A stretch of DNA of 49,412 nt from Aedoeadaptatus coli (GCF_900343085.1 NZ_OPYI01000015.1:741-50152); one strand, 5' to 3'; numbered from the stretch's first letter, positions 22,541-31,316 are shown. The notes: a model not told the origin generated them from the sequence alone. Numbers and translations: made by a program.

Positions 22541-24490
22541 ATGGAGCAATTATCCCAATTACAGAAAAACTACTACCGCCTCTTGGCCGAGAAATACCCG
22601 TCTCGTGACCGGGCCCTGGCCGAGGCACTATTACTCGAAAGCGGCCTGAATCTGCCGAAGCCCACGGAGCATTTCGTCAGCGATCTCCACGGGGAGTACC
22701 GAGCCTTTACCCACGTGATTCGAAACGCGTCGGGGGTGCTGCGCCGCTACATCGACGAACTCTTCCCGGAAAAATCCGAGGCAGACAGAAAGCGATTGGC
22801 CACGATTTTGTATTACCCGGAAGAAAAACTGAAGCTTTTAAAAGAAGCCATGGCGCCTGAGGAATACGACGCCCTGTTAAAGACCACTTTGGCCGACCTC
22901 ATTCTCGTGGCGAAGCGGGTGGCGGCGAAGTACGACCACGATCAGATCGAGGCCACCTTCCCGGTCGACCGAAAGAAGATTTTGAACCTGCTCTTGCTGG
23001 AAGAGGCGGGTCTGCGCCACAAGGCGGGCTATGTGAAGACGCTCCACGATAAAATCGTGGCCTACGGCGAAGGGGAAATCTACATTCGCGATTTGGCGGA
23101 TCTTTCCGTGCGCTACGCCGTGGACACCCTTCACGTCATCGGCGACATTTACGACCGGGGCGAGGAAGCGGAAAAGATCATGGACTACCTCATGGATTCG
23201 CCGAAGGTGGATATTCAATGGGGCAATCACGACATCGCCTGGATCGGCGCCTGCGCCGGGAATTTCGCCCTCATCGCCAATGTGATCCGCATCGCCCTGC
23301 GCTACAATGTGCTTCACACCATTGAAGACGGCTACGGCATCAATCTCATGCCCCTGGTGCGCTACGCCAGGAAGTACAAGGCCTCGGCGCCCTTTTATCC
23401 GAAAAATCCCGATCCCCACGAGGCCCAAAACGAAAGCTTGGCGAAGCTCCACAAGGCCGTGGCCGTGTTGCAGTTTAAGGCGGAAGGGCAGCTCATCGCT
23501 AAACATCCGGAATACGGCATGGACGCCATGGCCCTCTTGCACCGCATGGACCTCGAGTCGGGCACGGTGGAGGTAGGCGGAAAGACCTATCCCCTTTTGG
23601 ACACGGACTTTCCCACGGTGGATCCCGCCGATCCCTACGCCTTTACGGAGGAAGAACAAGCGGTGGTGGATCGCCTCACGGAAAGCTTCACCTCCGGGGA
23701 GCGGCTGCGGAAGCACATTCGCTTTCTGATCGAGTCGGGAAGCATGTACTTGATTCGAAACGACAATCTCCTCTTCCACGGCTGTCTGCCCACGGACGAT
23801 GAAGGCAACTTCGCCCCCACATCCGTTTTAGGAGAGCCTCTCGCCGGCCGAGAGCTATTAGATGCCTTCGATGCCGCCGTGCGGGACAGCTTCTTTGCCC
23901 GGGGCGAAAAGCAAAAAGAGGCGGCGGACCTCATGTTTTACTTGTGGTGCGGCGAAGCCTCGCCTCTTTTCGGCAAAGAGCGGATCACCACCTTCGAGCG
24001 CTACTTTATTGCCGATGAAGCCACACACAAGGAGGAAAAGAATCCCTATTACCGCCTGAGGGAGGAGGCGGATTTCGCGGAAAAAATCCTCCGGGCCTTT
24101 CACATCGACCCGGCCCGAGGCAAAATCATTAACGGCCACACCCCGGTGAAGCGCATGAAGGGTGAAGAACCCGTGAAGGCCGAGGGGAAAGTCCTCGTCA
24201 TCGACGGCGGCTTCGCCCACGCCTACCGAAAGACCACGGGCACGGCGGGCTACACCCTGATCTCCAATTCCTACGGCATTCTCCTCGCCACCCACAGCCC
24301 CATGAAAGACGAAGAGCGCCGCATCGCCGACGACATCGATGTTACCTCTTCCTTGGCCTTCGTCACGGAATACGACCACCGGCGACTGGTAAAAGACACC
24401 GACGGCGGCAAAAAAGGGTTGGAAACCATAAAAGAACTCACTACCCTGGCAAAACTTTACGAAACAGGCGAAATCAAGACACAAAAATAA
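22541..24490 (+). CDS. Fructose-1,6-bisphosphatase, class III
   Basis: This gluconeogenic phosphatase of the Firmicutes type (649 aa, full length) hydrolyses fructose-1,6-bisphosphate to fructose-6-phosphate. Metallophosphatase motifs are visible: FVSDLHGEYRAF near residue 45, GDIYDRGEEAEKIMDYL and WGNHDIAWIGA around 205-230, and later INGHTPVK and VIDGGFAHAYRKTTG. The ATG at 22541 follows AAGGAGGGG. It ends in a bidirectional terminator shared with the helicase gene. Confidence 0.96.
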   Translation: MEQLSQLQKNYYRLLAEKYPSRDRALAEALLLESGLNLPKPTEHFVSDLHGEYRAFTHVIRNASGVLRRYIDELFPEKSEADRKRLATILYYPEEKLKLLKEAMAPEEYDALLKTTLADLILVAKRVAAKYDHDQIEATFPVDRKKILNLLLLEEAGLRHKAGYVKTLHDKIVAYGEGEIYIRDLADLSVRYAVDTLHVIGDIYDRGEEAEKIMDYLMDSPKVDIQWGNHDIAWIGACAGNFALIANVIRIALRYNVLHTIEDGYGINLMPLVRYARKYKASAPFYPKNPDPHEAQNESLAKLHKAVAVLQFKAEGQLIAKHPEYGMDAMALLHRMDLESGTVEVGGKTYPLLDTDFPTVDPADPYAFTEEEQAVVDRLTESFTSGERLRKHIRFLIESGSMYLIRNDNLLFHGCLPTDDEGNFAPTSVLGEPLAGRELLDAFDAAVRDSFFARGEKQKEAADLMFYLWCGEASPLFGKERITTFERYFIADEATHKEEKNPYYRLREEADFAEKILRAFHIDPARGKIINGHTPVKRMKGEEPVKAEGKVLVIDGGFAHAYRKTTGTAGYTLISNSYGILLATHSPMKDEERRIADDIDVTSSLAFVTEYDHRRLVKDTDGGKKGLETIKELTTLAKLYETGEIKTQK

Positions 24491-24511
24491 GGCCCCGCGA
24501 GGCCTTATTTT
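24484..24511. terminator. Bidirectional terminator between fbp and the helicase
   Basis: AAAATAAGGCC and GGCCTTATTTT pair around CCGCGA, placed between two convergent genes. Confidence 0.9.
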
Positions 24512-24529
24512 CTTGCGCGTAAATTCAAT

Positions 24530-26170
24530 TTAATCTCTGTACACCCGCACGTGGTAGGTTTTTCCCCGGCTCTTCATGCCGTCTAATTGCTCGATGGCGC
24601 TTTTGGCGGCCTTCTTCGGCACTTCGATGACCGTGTGCCGGTCGCGGATTAAGATATTGCCCACCACGTCGCGGCCAAGATCCGTTTCTTTTTTAAAGAT
24701 GGCGAGGATGGCTTTGGGAGTGATGCCGTCTTTTCTGCCTTTGTCCATGTAGAGTTTGGCGTTATTGGAGAAGCGCTTTTTGTTGCCCTTGCCCTTTTTC
24801 TCTTTGCCCTTGCGGTCTTTTCTCAGGCCCCGTGCGCGGAATTTCTTGCCGTAGTCCACCTCATCCAATGCGTCGTGTTTTTTCGACTGGGTGCTGTCGT
24901 CTAAAAGCTTCAAGAGGGCGGCGGAAATTTCCACGGCGCCGTATTCCAGGCGAAGCATGCTTTCCACCATGGGCTTGTATTTGGAAAGATCCGCATCGGC
25001 GTCCAGAATCTCGGCCACTTTGCCTTCCAGATTCTCCCGCTTGTTCACGTCCATTTGCTCCATGGTAGGCAGTTCCATGTAGGCGAGGTCGGCCTTGGTG
25101 TAGCGGACGATGTCTTCCAGCTTGTAAATGTCCCGTCCCACGATAAAGGAGAAGGAGAGGCCCTTGCGCCCGGCCCGCGCCGTGCGGCCGATGCGGTGCA
25201 CATAGTATTCCTCGTCTTGGGGCAGGTCGTAGTTGACCACCATGTCCACGTCGCCTACGTCGATCCCCCGCGCCGCCACGTCCGTAGCCACGAGCATGTC
25301 GATGGAGGAATTTCTGAAGCGCTTCATGACGGCGTCCCGCTGGTTTTGCTTTAAATCCCCATGAAGGCCGTCGACAGCGTAGCCGCGGGATGCCATTTCG
25401 CTGACCAGGGCGTCCACCCGCTTTTTCGTGTTGCAGAAGACGATGGCCAGGGTGGGGTCGTAGATGTCCACGAGGCGGCTTAAGATTTCCGGCTTCATGG
25501 AGGCCTTCATTTCCAAATAGTATTGCTCGATGTTTTCCACGGTGAGCTGTTTGTGCTTGATGCGAATAATCTCCGGGTCCCGCTGGAATTTACGGGAGAA
25601 ATCCATAATGTCTTTTTCCATGGTGGCGGAGAAGAAACAGGTCTGGCGCGTTTCCGGCGTCTCATCTAAAATGGTGCGCATATCGTCGCGAAAGCCCATG
25701 TCGAACATTTCGTCGGCCTCATCCAAAATGGCCACGGCGAGGTCGTCGAAGCGCAGGGTTTTTCGGCGCATGTGGTCCATGACCCGCCCCGGGGTGCCCA
25801 CCACGATTTGCACGCCGCCTTTTAAGGCGCGGATTTGCCGCTCGATGCTGGTGCCGCCGTAGACGGGGAGAATCCTCACGCCTTTTTTGTAGGCGCCTAA
25901 ATTGGCCAGCTCGTTGGCCACTTGCAGACACAGTTCCCGGGTGGGGCAGAGCACCAGGCCTTGGAGCGGCCCCTTTTTTTCTACCCGTTCCAACATGGGA
26001 ATGCCGTAGGCGGCGGTTTTGCCCGTGCCCGTTTGGGCCTGGGCGATCACATCTTTGCCTTCTAAAAGAGGCGCCATGCTCTCGGCCTGAATGGGGGATG
26101 CTTCCTCAAAGCCCATGGCCTCGATGCCTTTTAAAATGGCTTCCGACAGATTAAATTCATTAAATTTCAA
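24530..26170 (-). CDS. DEAD-box RNA helicase with DbpA-type C-terminal domain
   Basis: This ATP-dependent RNA helicase (546 aa) is likely involved in ribosome assembly or mRNA turnover (CshA/DeaD/DbpA group). Motifs in order are Q-motif, AQTGTGKT, PTRELCLQ, TPGRVMDHM, DEADEMFDMGF, SAT, ARGIDV and HRIGRTARAG. A basic linker (about 440-475) follows, and a C-terminal DbpA RNA-binding domain ends with KTYHVRVYRD. The start is TTG at 26168-26170, five nt after AGGAGG, and no in-frame ATG fits better. A terminator lies in the leader at 26188-26214, which suggests control by attenuation. Confidence 0.93.
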   Translation of the reverse strand: MKFNEFNLSEAILKGIEAMGFEEASPIQAESMAPLLEGKDVIAQAQTGTGKTAAYGIPMLERVEKKGPLQGLVLCPTRELCLQVANELANLGAYKKGVRILPVYGGTSIERQIRALKGGVQIVVGTPGRVMDHMRRKTLRFDDLAVAILDEADEMFDMGFRDDMRTILDETPETRQTCFFSATMEKDIMDFSRKFQRDPEIIRIKHKQLTVENIEQYYLEMKASMKPEILSRLVDIYDPTLAIVFCNTKKRVDALVSEMASRGYAVDGLHGDLKQNQRDAVMKRFRNSSIDMLVATDVAARGIDVGDVDMVVNYDLPQDEEYYVHRIGRTARAGRKGLSFSFIVGRDIYKLEDIVRYTKADLAYMELPTMEQMDVNKRENLEGKVAEILDADADLSKYKPMVESMLRLEYGAVEISAALLKLLDDSTQSKKHDALDEVDYGKKFRARGLRKDRKGKEKKGKGNKKRFSNNAKLYMDKGRKDGITPKAILAIFKKETDLGRDVVGNILIRDRHTVIEVPKKAAKSAIEQLDGMKSRGKTYHVRVYRD

Positions 26171-26187
26171 ACGTTCCTCCTCGTTTC

Positions 26188-26214
26188 AAAAAAAAAGCAG
26201 TCCCGCGGACCACT
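26188..26214 (-). terminator. Terminator inside the helicase 5' leader
   Basis: On the minus strand AGTGGTCC-GCG-GGACTGCT pairs over 8 bp (two wobble pairs) and is followed by nine T. It lies 18 nt before the helicase start and about 25 nt after the predicted transcription start. It would stop most transcripts unless its folding is prevented, so it looks like an attenuator. Confidence 0.8.
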
Positions 26215-26247
26215 CAGTTTGCTTATCTGATTATTTCACTTCTTTCC

Positions 26248-26276
26248 ATTATGGGAGATGGGGCGGACAATTGCAA
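26248..26276 (-). promoter_or_regulatory. Probable helicase promoter
   Basis: On the minus strand TTGCAA (26271-26276), 17 nt and CATAAT (26248-26253) precede the short leader with the terminator. Confidence 0.55.
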
Positions 26277-26351
26277 GGCTTTCGGCAAAAGAATTAATGT
26301 TTAAGTATCGGTAAAGATTTTTTAAAAGGCGAAAAAACTCCCCGCAATTTT

Positions 26352-26379
26352 TTGCCTTATGCTAAACTTAAAGTAGACT
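26352..26379 (+). promoter_or_regulatory. Probable promoter of the xpaC-telA pair
   Basis: TTGCCT (26352-26357), 16 nt and TAGACT (26374-26379) lie about 38 nt upstream of the TTG start at 26418. Confidence 0.5.
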
Positions 26380-26417
26380 GCTTTGGATAAAAACAAGGCG
26401 TGAAAGGAGTTTCGGGA

Positions 26418-27563
26418 TTGAAAGATAAAAATGCCATTGAAAAATTTGTGGACCGCGCCATGGAAGACGACGACTTTCAGGACGTGGCCGATGTCATAGA
26501 AAAAAGCGTGGAAAGCGCGATTCAGTACTCGAAGATGGGCGCCGGCGCCCTGATGCGGGGGGTGAAAAAGGGCTTCGGGCCGAAAGAGCCCGTGCGCCTT
26601 CCTGTAAACCGGGATCCCGCCAAGGTGAAGCAGAAGGTGACATCACCGAACACTTGGTTCTGGCTGAGAAATGCAGCCGGGCTTTCGGCCTTGGGCTCCT
26701 TTGTTTGCGCCCTCATGGTCTTTATCGACGACATCGCCTATGGTGTCTTCTCCTCCGACACCATTGCCGCGTTCCTCTTTCTTTTGATCTCCGCCGCGGT
26801 ATTCGCCGCAGGCACCGTCATCAGCCAGCGCAATATGATTTTGGCACGGGACTTCTTCCGCATTCGCCGGGAGATTCAGGACCAATCGGTGCTGGCCACA
26901 GAAGACCTGGTCACGGCGCTGAATAAGCCCCAACAAACGGTGGCTGCAGAGATCAATCACATGATCCGAAAAGACTACCTGCCCCAGGCCCGCCTGGTGG
27001 AAGGAGGCGATCTGCTCCTCATCGATCACGCCGCCTACAAGGCCTACAAGGATAATTACATGGGCCGCACCATTCCCGTGAAGGAAAATGTGCCGGAAAT
27101 CGAAGAAACGGAGGCGCCTACGGATGACGATCGGGCCACCGCCATGGAGGATTACGAAAAGACATTAAAAGAACAGCGGGATCGTGCCCACGACGGCGTC
27201 CTGAAGGATAAAATTTCCGCTCTCTTAAAGCTTTTGGATGCCATTCGCCATGCGGTGAACACGGATCCCGGCCGGGTGGAAAGCTTAAACAAGTTCGTAG
27301 ACTACTACACCCCCACCACCATCAAGCTCATCGAGCGGTATCTGCAGTTTGAATCCTCCTCGGTGATTACGGATTCCATAAAAAAGACCATGGACGATAT
27401 TTTGCGCTCCCTGGACAAAGTCATCGACGGCTACGAAAAATTATTGGACACTTTGTATAAAGACGACCTCTTGGATCTCAACGCCGAGATGGACGTCATG
27501 GAAACGGTGATGAAGCAAGACGGACTCATCGAAGAATCGGAAGGAGACGAATTCCATGAGTGA
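26418..27563 (+). CDS. XpaC-family membrane protein
   Basis: This 381-aa protein resembles the family annotated as 5-bromo-4-chloroindolyl phosphate hydrolysis protein (XpaC), whose real function is unclear. The N-terminal part is charged. Two hydrophobic segments at about residues 84-140 (AAGLSALGSFVCALMVFI; TIAAFLFLLISAAVFAAG) anchor it, and a long helical cytoplasmic part follows. The start is TTG at 26418, eight nt after AAAGGAG; the GTG at 26400 lies before that site. Its last 8 nt overlap the TelA gene. XpaC and TelA genes often occur together. Confidence 0.8.
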   Translation: MKDKNAIEKFVDRAMEDDDFQDVADVIEKSVESAIQYSKMGAGALMRGVKKGFGPKEPVRLPVNRDPAKVKQKVTSPNTWFWLRNAAGLSALGSFVCALMVFIDDIAYGVFSSDTIAAFLFLLISAAVFAAGTVISQRNMILARDFFRIRREIQDQSVLATEDLVTALNKPQQTVAAEINHMIRKDYLPQARLVEGGDLLLIDHAAYKAYKDNYMGRTIPVKENVPEIEETEAPTDDDRATAMEDYEKTLKEQRDRAHDGVLKDKISALLKLLDAIRHAVNTDPGRVESLNKFVDYYTPTTIKLIERYLQFESSSVITDSIKKTMDDILRSLDKVIDGYEKLLDTLYKDDLLDLNAEMDVMETVMKQDGLIEESEGDEFHE

Positions 27564-28665
27564 TGAAATCAAATTGACCCTGGACGGCGCCGCGGACGCG
27601 GACATCGAATCGGAACTGACCTTGGAACCCAAGGAAGTGGACGCCCAAGTGAAGCTGACGCCGGCGGAGCAAAAGCAGGTGGATGAATTTGCCAAGACCA
27701 TCGACCTGACCAATTCCTCGGTGATCCTGCAGTACGGCGTGGGGGCACAGAAAAAGATCTCGAACTTTTCAGAAAAAACCTTAAACTCCGTGCGCACAAA
27801 GGACCTCGGCGAAGTGGGAGGTCTCCTCGCCGAGGTGGTGACGGAGCTGAAGAGCTTTGAAGACGAAGACGAAAAGGGCCTGAAGGGCTTTTTGAAGCGC
27901 TCCACCAACAAGGTGACGGCCATGAAGGCCAAGTACGACAAGGCGGAAAAAAATGTAGACGACATCGCCCGGGTTCTGGAAGGCCATCAAATCACCTTGA
28001 TGAAAGACATTTCCATGTTGGATCAAATGTACGATCTCAACGAAAAGTATTTTAAAGAACTGTCCATGTACATCCTCGCCGGCAATAAAAAGCTGGAGGA
28101 CGTGCGTAACCGCGAGCTCCCCGCTCTTATGGCCTCGGCCACGGAGGGAAGCCTGGAGGCGCAAAAGGCCAACGACCTGCAAAACATGGCCAATCGCTTC
28201 GAAAAAAAGATCCACGATTTGGAACTGACCCGCATGGTGAGCCTGCAAATGGCGCCGCAAATTCGCATGGTGCAGGCGTCGAACACGGTCATGGCGGAAA
28301 AGATTCAGTCCACGGTGGTAAACACCATTCCCATCTGGAAAAACCAAATGGTTTTAGCCCTCGGCGTGCACCACAGCGAGCAGGCCGCCGAAGCCCAAAA
28401 GAAGGTGGCGGATCTCACCAATCAGCTCCTGAAGAAAAACGCCGAAACTCTGCGCCAAAGCACGGTGAATGTGGCCAGAGAAAGCGAACGGGGCATCGTG
28501 GATGTGGATACCATTCGCTACACCAACGAACAGCTCATCTCCGCATTGGATGAGGTCAGAAAGATTCAAATCGAAGGCCACGAAAACAGAGAAAAGGCCA
28601 AGCGCGAGCTGGAAGCCCTGGAAGCGGATCTGAAGCACCGCCTGCTTCCCCAAAACAATCAATAG
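27556..28665 (+). CDS. TelA/KlaA toxic anion resistance family protein
   Basis: This is a cytoplasmic, mostly alpha-helical protein of 369 aa with long coiled-coil stretches. The family (TelA, Pfam toxic anion resistance) is linked to tellurite and cell-envelope stress resistance, by an unknown mechanism. Family-typical segments are visible around YDLNEKYFKELSMYILAG and PQIRMVQASNTVMAEKIQ. The ATG at 27556 overlaps the end of the xpaC-like gene, so they are translationally coupled. The name reflects family membership, not proven resistance here. Confidence 0.88.
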   Translation: MSDEIKLTLDGAADADIESELTLEPKEVDAQVKLTPAEQKQVDEFAKTIDLTNSSVILQYGVGAQKKISNFSEKTLNSVRTKDLGEVGGLLAEVVTELKSFEDEDEKGLKGFLKRSTNKVTAMKAKYDKAEKNVDDIARVLEGHQITLMKDISMLDQMYDLNEKYFKELSMYILAGNKKLEDVRNRELPALMASATEGSLEAQKANDLQNMANRFEKKIHDLELTRMVSLQMAPQIRMVQASNTVMAEKIQSTVVNTIPIWKNQMVLALGVHHSEQAAEAQKKVADLTNQLLKKNAETLRQSTVNVARESERGIVDVDTIRYTNEQLISALDEVRKIQIEGHENREKAKRELEALEADLKHRLLPQNNQ

Positions 28666-28666
28666 A

Positions 28667-28693
28667 AAAGACCCCTCGCGGGGCCTTTTTTAT
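28667..28693 (+). terminator. Terminator after the telA-like gene
   Basis: GACCCC-TCGC-GGGGCC with flanking A and T runs lies directly after the stop codon. It may also act on the convergent HTH gene. Confidence 0.85.
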
Positions 28694-28716
28694 TGGGCAA
28701 ATTGATTTGTATGGAA

Positions 28717-29178
28717 TTACCAAAATCCCTTTGTCTTGTCGTAAATAATCTTTCCCACTTGCACGACGAGGATGGCGCAGGCGAGGTAAAACAACAGATT
28801 CAGCGGATAGATTTTTACATAGTAGATGGGATTGGCGAAACAACTTCCGTCATGACGAAAAGCCAGCTCTTGATAAACCGGCGTTAAGAGAAAACAGATT
28901 AGAAACAAGAGGACATCCATGGCGAGGATAATCTCGCGCCTCGTAAAAAGTTTTTTCTGTCCTCTGCGTCCATGATCCACGGTTCCTTCTCCCGTCAAAT
29001 CATCCATGGTCACACCGAAAAATGCGCAAAGCTTTAGCAGATTGCTCGTGTCGGGCACGGCTAAATCCTGTTCCCATTTCGATATGGCTTGACGGGACAC
29101 GTGAATGGAACCTGCCAATTCTTCTTGGGAAATGCCCCGCTCTTTTCTAAGGGAGTGGATCCTTTCACCTATTGTCAT
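28717..29178 (-). CDS. XRE HTH protein with two TM segments (copy B)
   Basis: This 153-aa protein has a Cro/CI-type HTH in residues 1-60 (ISQEELAGSIHVSRQAISKWEQ), a basic linker and two hydrophobic helices (IILAMDVLLFLICFLLTPVY and LLFYLACAILVVQVGKIIY). It is probably a membrane-bound regulator. Its C-terminal VQVGKIIYDK is nearly the same as in the next gene, and the DNA of the two 3' ends is also similar, so the pair arose by duplication. The signal is unknown. Confidence 0.82.
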   Translation of the reverse strand: MTIGERIHSLRKERGISQEELAGSIHVSRQAISKWEQDLAVPDTSNLLKLCAFFGVTMDDLTGEGTVDHGRRGQKKLFTRREIILAMDVLLFLICFLLTPVYQELAFRHDGSCFANPIYYVKIYPLNLLFYLACAILVVQVGKIIYDKTKGFW

Positions 29179-29377
29179 GGTTCCTCCTTTCTTTTCCCTT
29201 CTATTTTGCCGTTATTTTATCTTTTTCGCCGCCCATTTTCTATCTATTTCGGGTGGCAATGGAGCAACCAAAGCTTCCAATTCAGTGTTTTTCCCTGAAC
29301 GGAACGATTTTTATCCTATGTTCACTTCACACAGGAAGGGTCCTTCCGCAGGCGCTTGTTCTTCGCCTGATTTCGTT

Positions 29378-29830
29378 TTATCCGGATCTCTTTGCCTTGT
29401 CGTAAATAATCTTTCCCGCTTGCACCACGAAAATGATGCAGGCGAAGGCGAGGAGAATGTTTAGGGGGAAGTGTTGTAAGTATTCCCTCGAATCCGTAAG
29501 GTATTGGCCATAAAGAGACGAGTCTATCCATTGAAACAGGGGCGCTAAAAGAAGGCACAGGAGAAACAGGGCGGCGTCCAGAATCAAAATTATTTCCGCC
29601 TTTGAGAAACGGCCGTGCCGCACGCGGCCTTCCGCTTCCCTGCCCTCGAGGTAGGCCATGGTCGTATGAAAGTAGCCGCAGAGCTTCAGGCGGTCGCCGT
29701 AGGCGGGCAGGGCTTTGTCCTGTTCCCATTCCCGTAAATCGTCTACGGACACCTCCAAGGCTTCCGCCAAGGTTTCCAAGGACATGCCCTTCTCTTTTCG
29801 TAAATTCGCCATGCGTTCGCCTAATGACAT
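29378..29830 (-). CDS. XRE HTH protein with two TM segments (copy A)
   Basis: This 150-aa paralog of the previous gene has the same plan. Residues 1-60 form an HTH (MSLETLAEALEVSVDDLREWEQ, here with a less canonical recognition helix), followed by two TM helices and the ending VVQAGKIIYDKAK. The altered HTH suggests a different DNA target or loss of binding. The roughly 200-nt spacer between the copies carries no gene. Confidence 0.82.
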   Translation of the reverse strand: MSLGERMANLRKEKGMSLETLAEALEVSVDDLREWEQDKALPAYGDRLKLCGYFHTTMAYLEGREAEGRVRHGRFSKAEIILILDAALFLLCLLLAPLFQWIDSSLYGQYLTDSREYLQHFPLNILLAFACIIFVVQAGKIIYDKAKRSG

Positions 29831-29903
29831 ACGCGCCTCCTTTTTTATTTAATACATTTTATCAAAACCCGCGCCCCTCTTACAATTCTTTCCGCAAAAA
29901 AAC

Positions 29904-29935
29904 GGCTCTAAAATATCCATTGGGGAGTAACTCCT
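29904..29935. repeat. Palindromic repeat, copy 1 (left half only)
   Basis: This stretch matches the first half of the hairpin repeat found intact at 31246 and 49286 (…TATCCATTGGGGAGTAAC…). It breaks off near the apex, where an IS150-type end begins at 29936. The right half is missing here. Confidence 0.75.
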
Positions 29936-29996
29936 TAGAGCGACCCATAAAGTTAGACTTTATCGAGCAAGCAAAAATGCTACTTTTAATAACATA
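29936..29996. mobile_element. Remnant of an IS150-type end
   Basis: TAGAG followed by CGACCCATAAAGTTAGAC and then TTTATCGAGCAAGC parallels the left end of the intact element at 16250 onward (TAGAG, TGACCCCATAAAGTTGGAC, TTAATCGAGTAAGC). The similarity fades near 29996, and neither transposase sequence nor the other end is found. It is a decayed or deletion-derived fragment. Confidence 0.8.
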
Positions 29997-30010
29997 AAGA
30001 TGGAATTTAA

Positions 30011-30238
30011 AAATCATCGGCCTTTTTATTTGACACGAAGATCCCATCCCGGTATGAAAACCATGGCGTTGCATGGTATGCCTACACATCGCTCCAAAGC
30101 AAAACGACCGGCTATTATCTAAGTTTTTTAAAGATTGCTGATGGATGGGCAAATTATGGTCGATGTTTGGGTATCACATCATTGAATGAATCTCACCAAG
30201 CTGAGTTACGAGCAATTCAAATCAGAAAAGGAGATTAG
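30011..30238 (+). pseudogene. C-terminal gene fragment
   Basis: An open frame of 75 codons without a usable start runs from just after a stop at 30008 to TAG at 30236. The residues (YENHGVAWYAYTSLQ, YYLSFLKIADGWANYGRC, ITSLNESHQAELRAIQIRKGD) look like a real protein end. I cannot name the family. Its end contains the AAAAGGAG used by the next gene, so the two were probably an operon before the upstream part was lost next to the IS remnant. Confidence 0.5.
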
Positions 30239-30240
30239 AC

Positions 30241-31143
30241 ATGAAAAGCAAAATGATTCGCTTAGCCCTATATGTTGCCGCACTATGTCTTATTCTATCA
30301 GATCCCGTATTGGCTTATGGGGGAGGCCGTGACCCTATGAAAGAGCCATGGTATGCCCCTGCAGTGAACTACTGGTCTCATAAGGGCTGCTTGGAAGAGG
30401 AGTGGGTTGAGGACCTAAACAGCTTGCAAAAGCGGGTGACCTGGTCTGACCTGGCCGGGACCTTGTCCAAGCTGGACAAGAATTATTCTGATGCCAACTA
30501 CCAAACCGACTTATCTTCAGGTCCGGTGGCTTGGGCCAAGGACCTTGCCATAATGGACCGAAATTTAGAAGGGAATGATGCAGTCACCCGACTAGATGGA
30601 GCTAGAGCGCTTGCTACTTTCCTAAAGAAATCCTGCGCCAAAAGCCAAGTCCCTTTGAGTCGCACCGGCCTTTCGGATTTTTCCGACATTCCCCGGGCCG
30701 ACCGGGAAGCTGTCCTCTTTGTAAAGGCCAATGGACTGATGAAGGGCCATGCTGACGGGCACTTCGGAGGAAATGAGCCCCTGCTTGTCTGCCAGCTGGT
30801 CCAAATTCTCTACAATGGGCGAGAGCTTTTTTCAGATATTAGGCTGGACAAGCTCTTTTTATTGGACCCGGCCCAGGTAGATTCTATTGAAATCCAAGAT
30901 GGAACTACCGGAGATGTAAAGGTCATTAGGGAAAGGGACCAAGTCGCCAAGCTGGTAAAGCTCCTCAACAGCTTCCGGTTTCATAAGGCAGAATTTTCAG
31001 ACCGCGACGGCTGGACTTGCCGGATGAAATTATATTCCTCTGCCGGCTTGGAGACAGACTTTACCTTGTCTGTCGACAGCGTGACCCTTAACCTGACCCG
31101 ATACCAATCGAATGACCCTCATTTTTCCACCATCGTTAAGTGA
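30241..31143 (+). CDS. Secreted SLH-like domain protein
   Basis: This 300-aa protein has a signal peptide (basic start, hydrophobic 8-22, cleavage likely after VLA). S-layer-homology-like repeats follow. The clearest one is FSDIPRADREAVLFVKANGLMKGHADGHFGGN, and the WYAPAVNYWSHKG region is a second candidate. The last 90 residues are beta-rich. SLH domains bind secondary cell-wall polymers, so a wall-associated role is likely. Composition is visibly lower in GC than the neighbours, and the gene is bracketed by an IS remnant and palindromic repeats, which suggests acquisition by transfer. The start follows AAAAGGAG. Confidence 0.75.
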   Translation: MKSKMIRLALYVAALCLILSDPVLAYGGGRDPMKEPWYAPAVNYWSHKGCLEEEWVEDLNSLQKRVTWSDLAGTLSKLDKNYSDANYQTDLSSGPVAWAKDLAIMDRNLEGNDAVTRLDGARALATFLKKSCAKSQVPLSRTGLSDFSDIPRADREAVLFVKANGLMKGHADGHFGGNEPLLVCQLVQILYNGRELFSDIRLDKLFLLDPAQVDSIEIQDGTTGDVKVIRERDQVAKLVKLLNSFRFHKAEFSDRDGWTCRMKLYSSAGLETDFTLSVDSVTLNLTRYQSNDPHFSTIVK

Positions 31144-31245
31144 CCGGATCCTGCACAAGGGGCTTCATAAACGGAAGTCGAATGTTAAAAAGATGTAGCA
31201 ACTTAGGCCTTTTGATCAAGAAATGAACTTGAGACATAAAAGATT

Positions 31246-31294
31246 GGTTCTAAAATGTCCATTGGGAGTAGCCTCCTCAATGGATATTTTTGTC
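31246..31294. repeat. Palindromic repeat, copy 2
   Basis: A hairpin built from TGTCCATTGGGAG and CTCCTCAATGGATA with a short GTAGC-type loop and a T-run after it. The sequence is about 85-90 percent the same as the copy at 49286. It could act as a terminator for the SLH-like gene. Confidence 0.8.
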
Positions 31295-31316
31295 TTGAAT
31301 TTACAATCTAAGTGCA

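Noticed and set aside
22877-23779. 300-codon minus-strand frame opposite fbp
   Set aside because: It is antisense to a full-length recognised enzyme and has no ribosome binding site.
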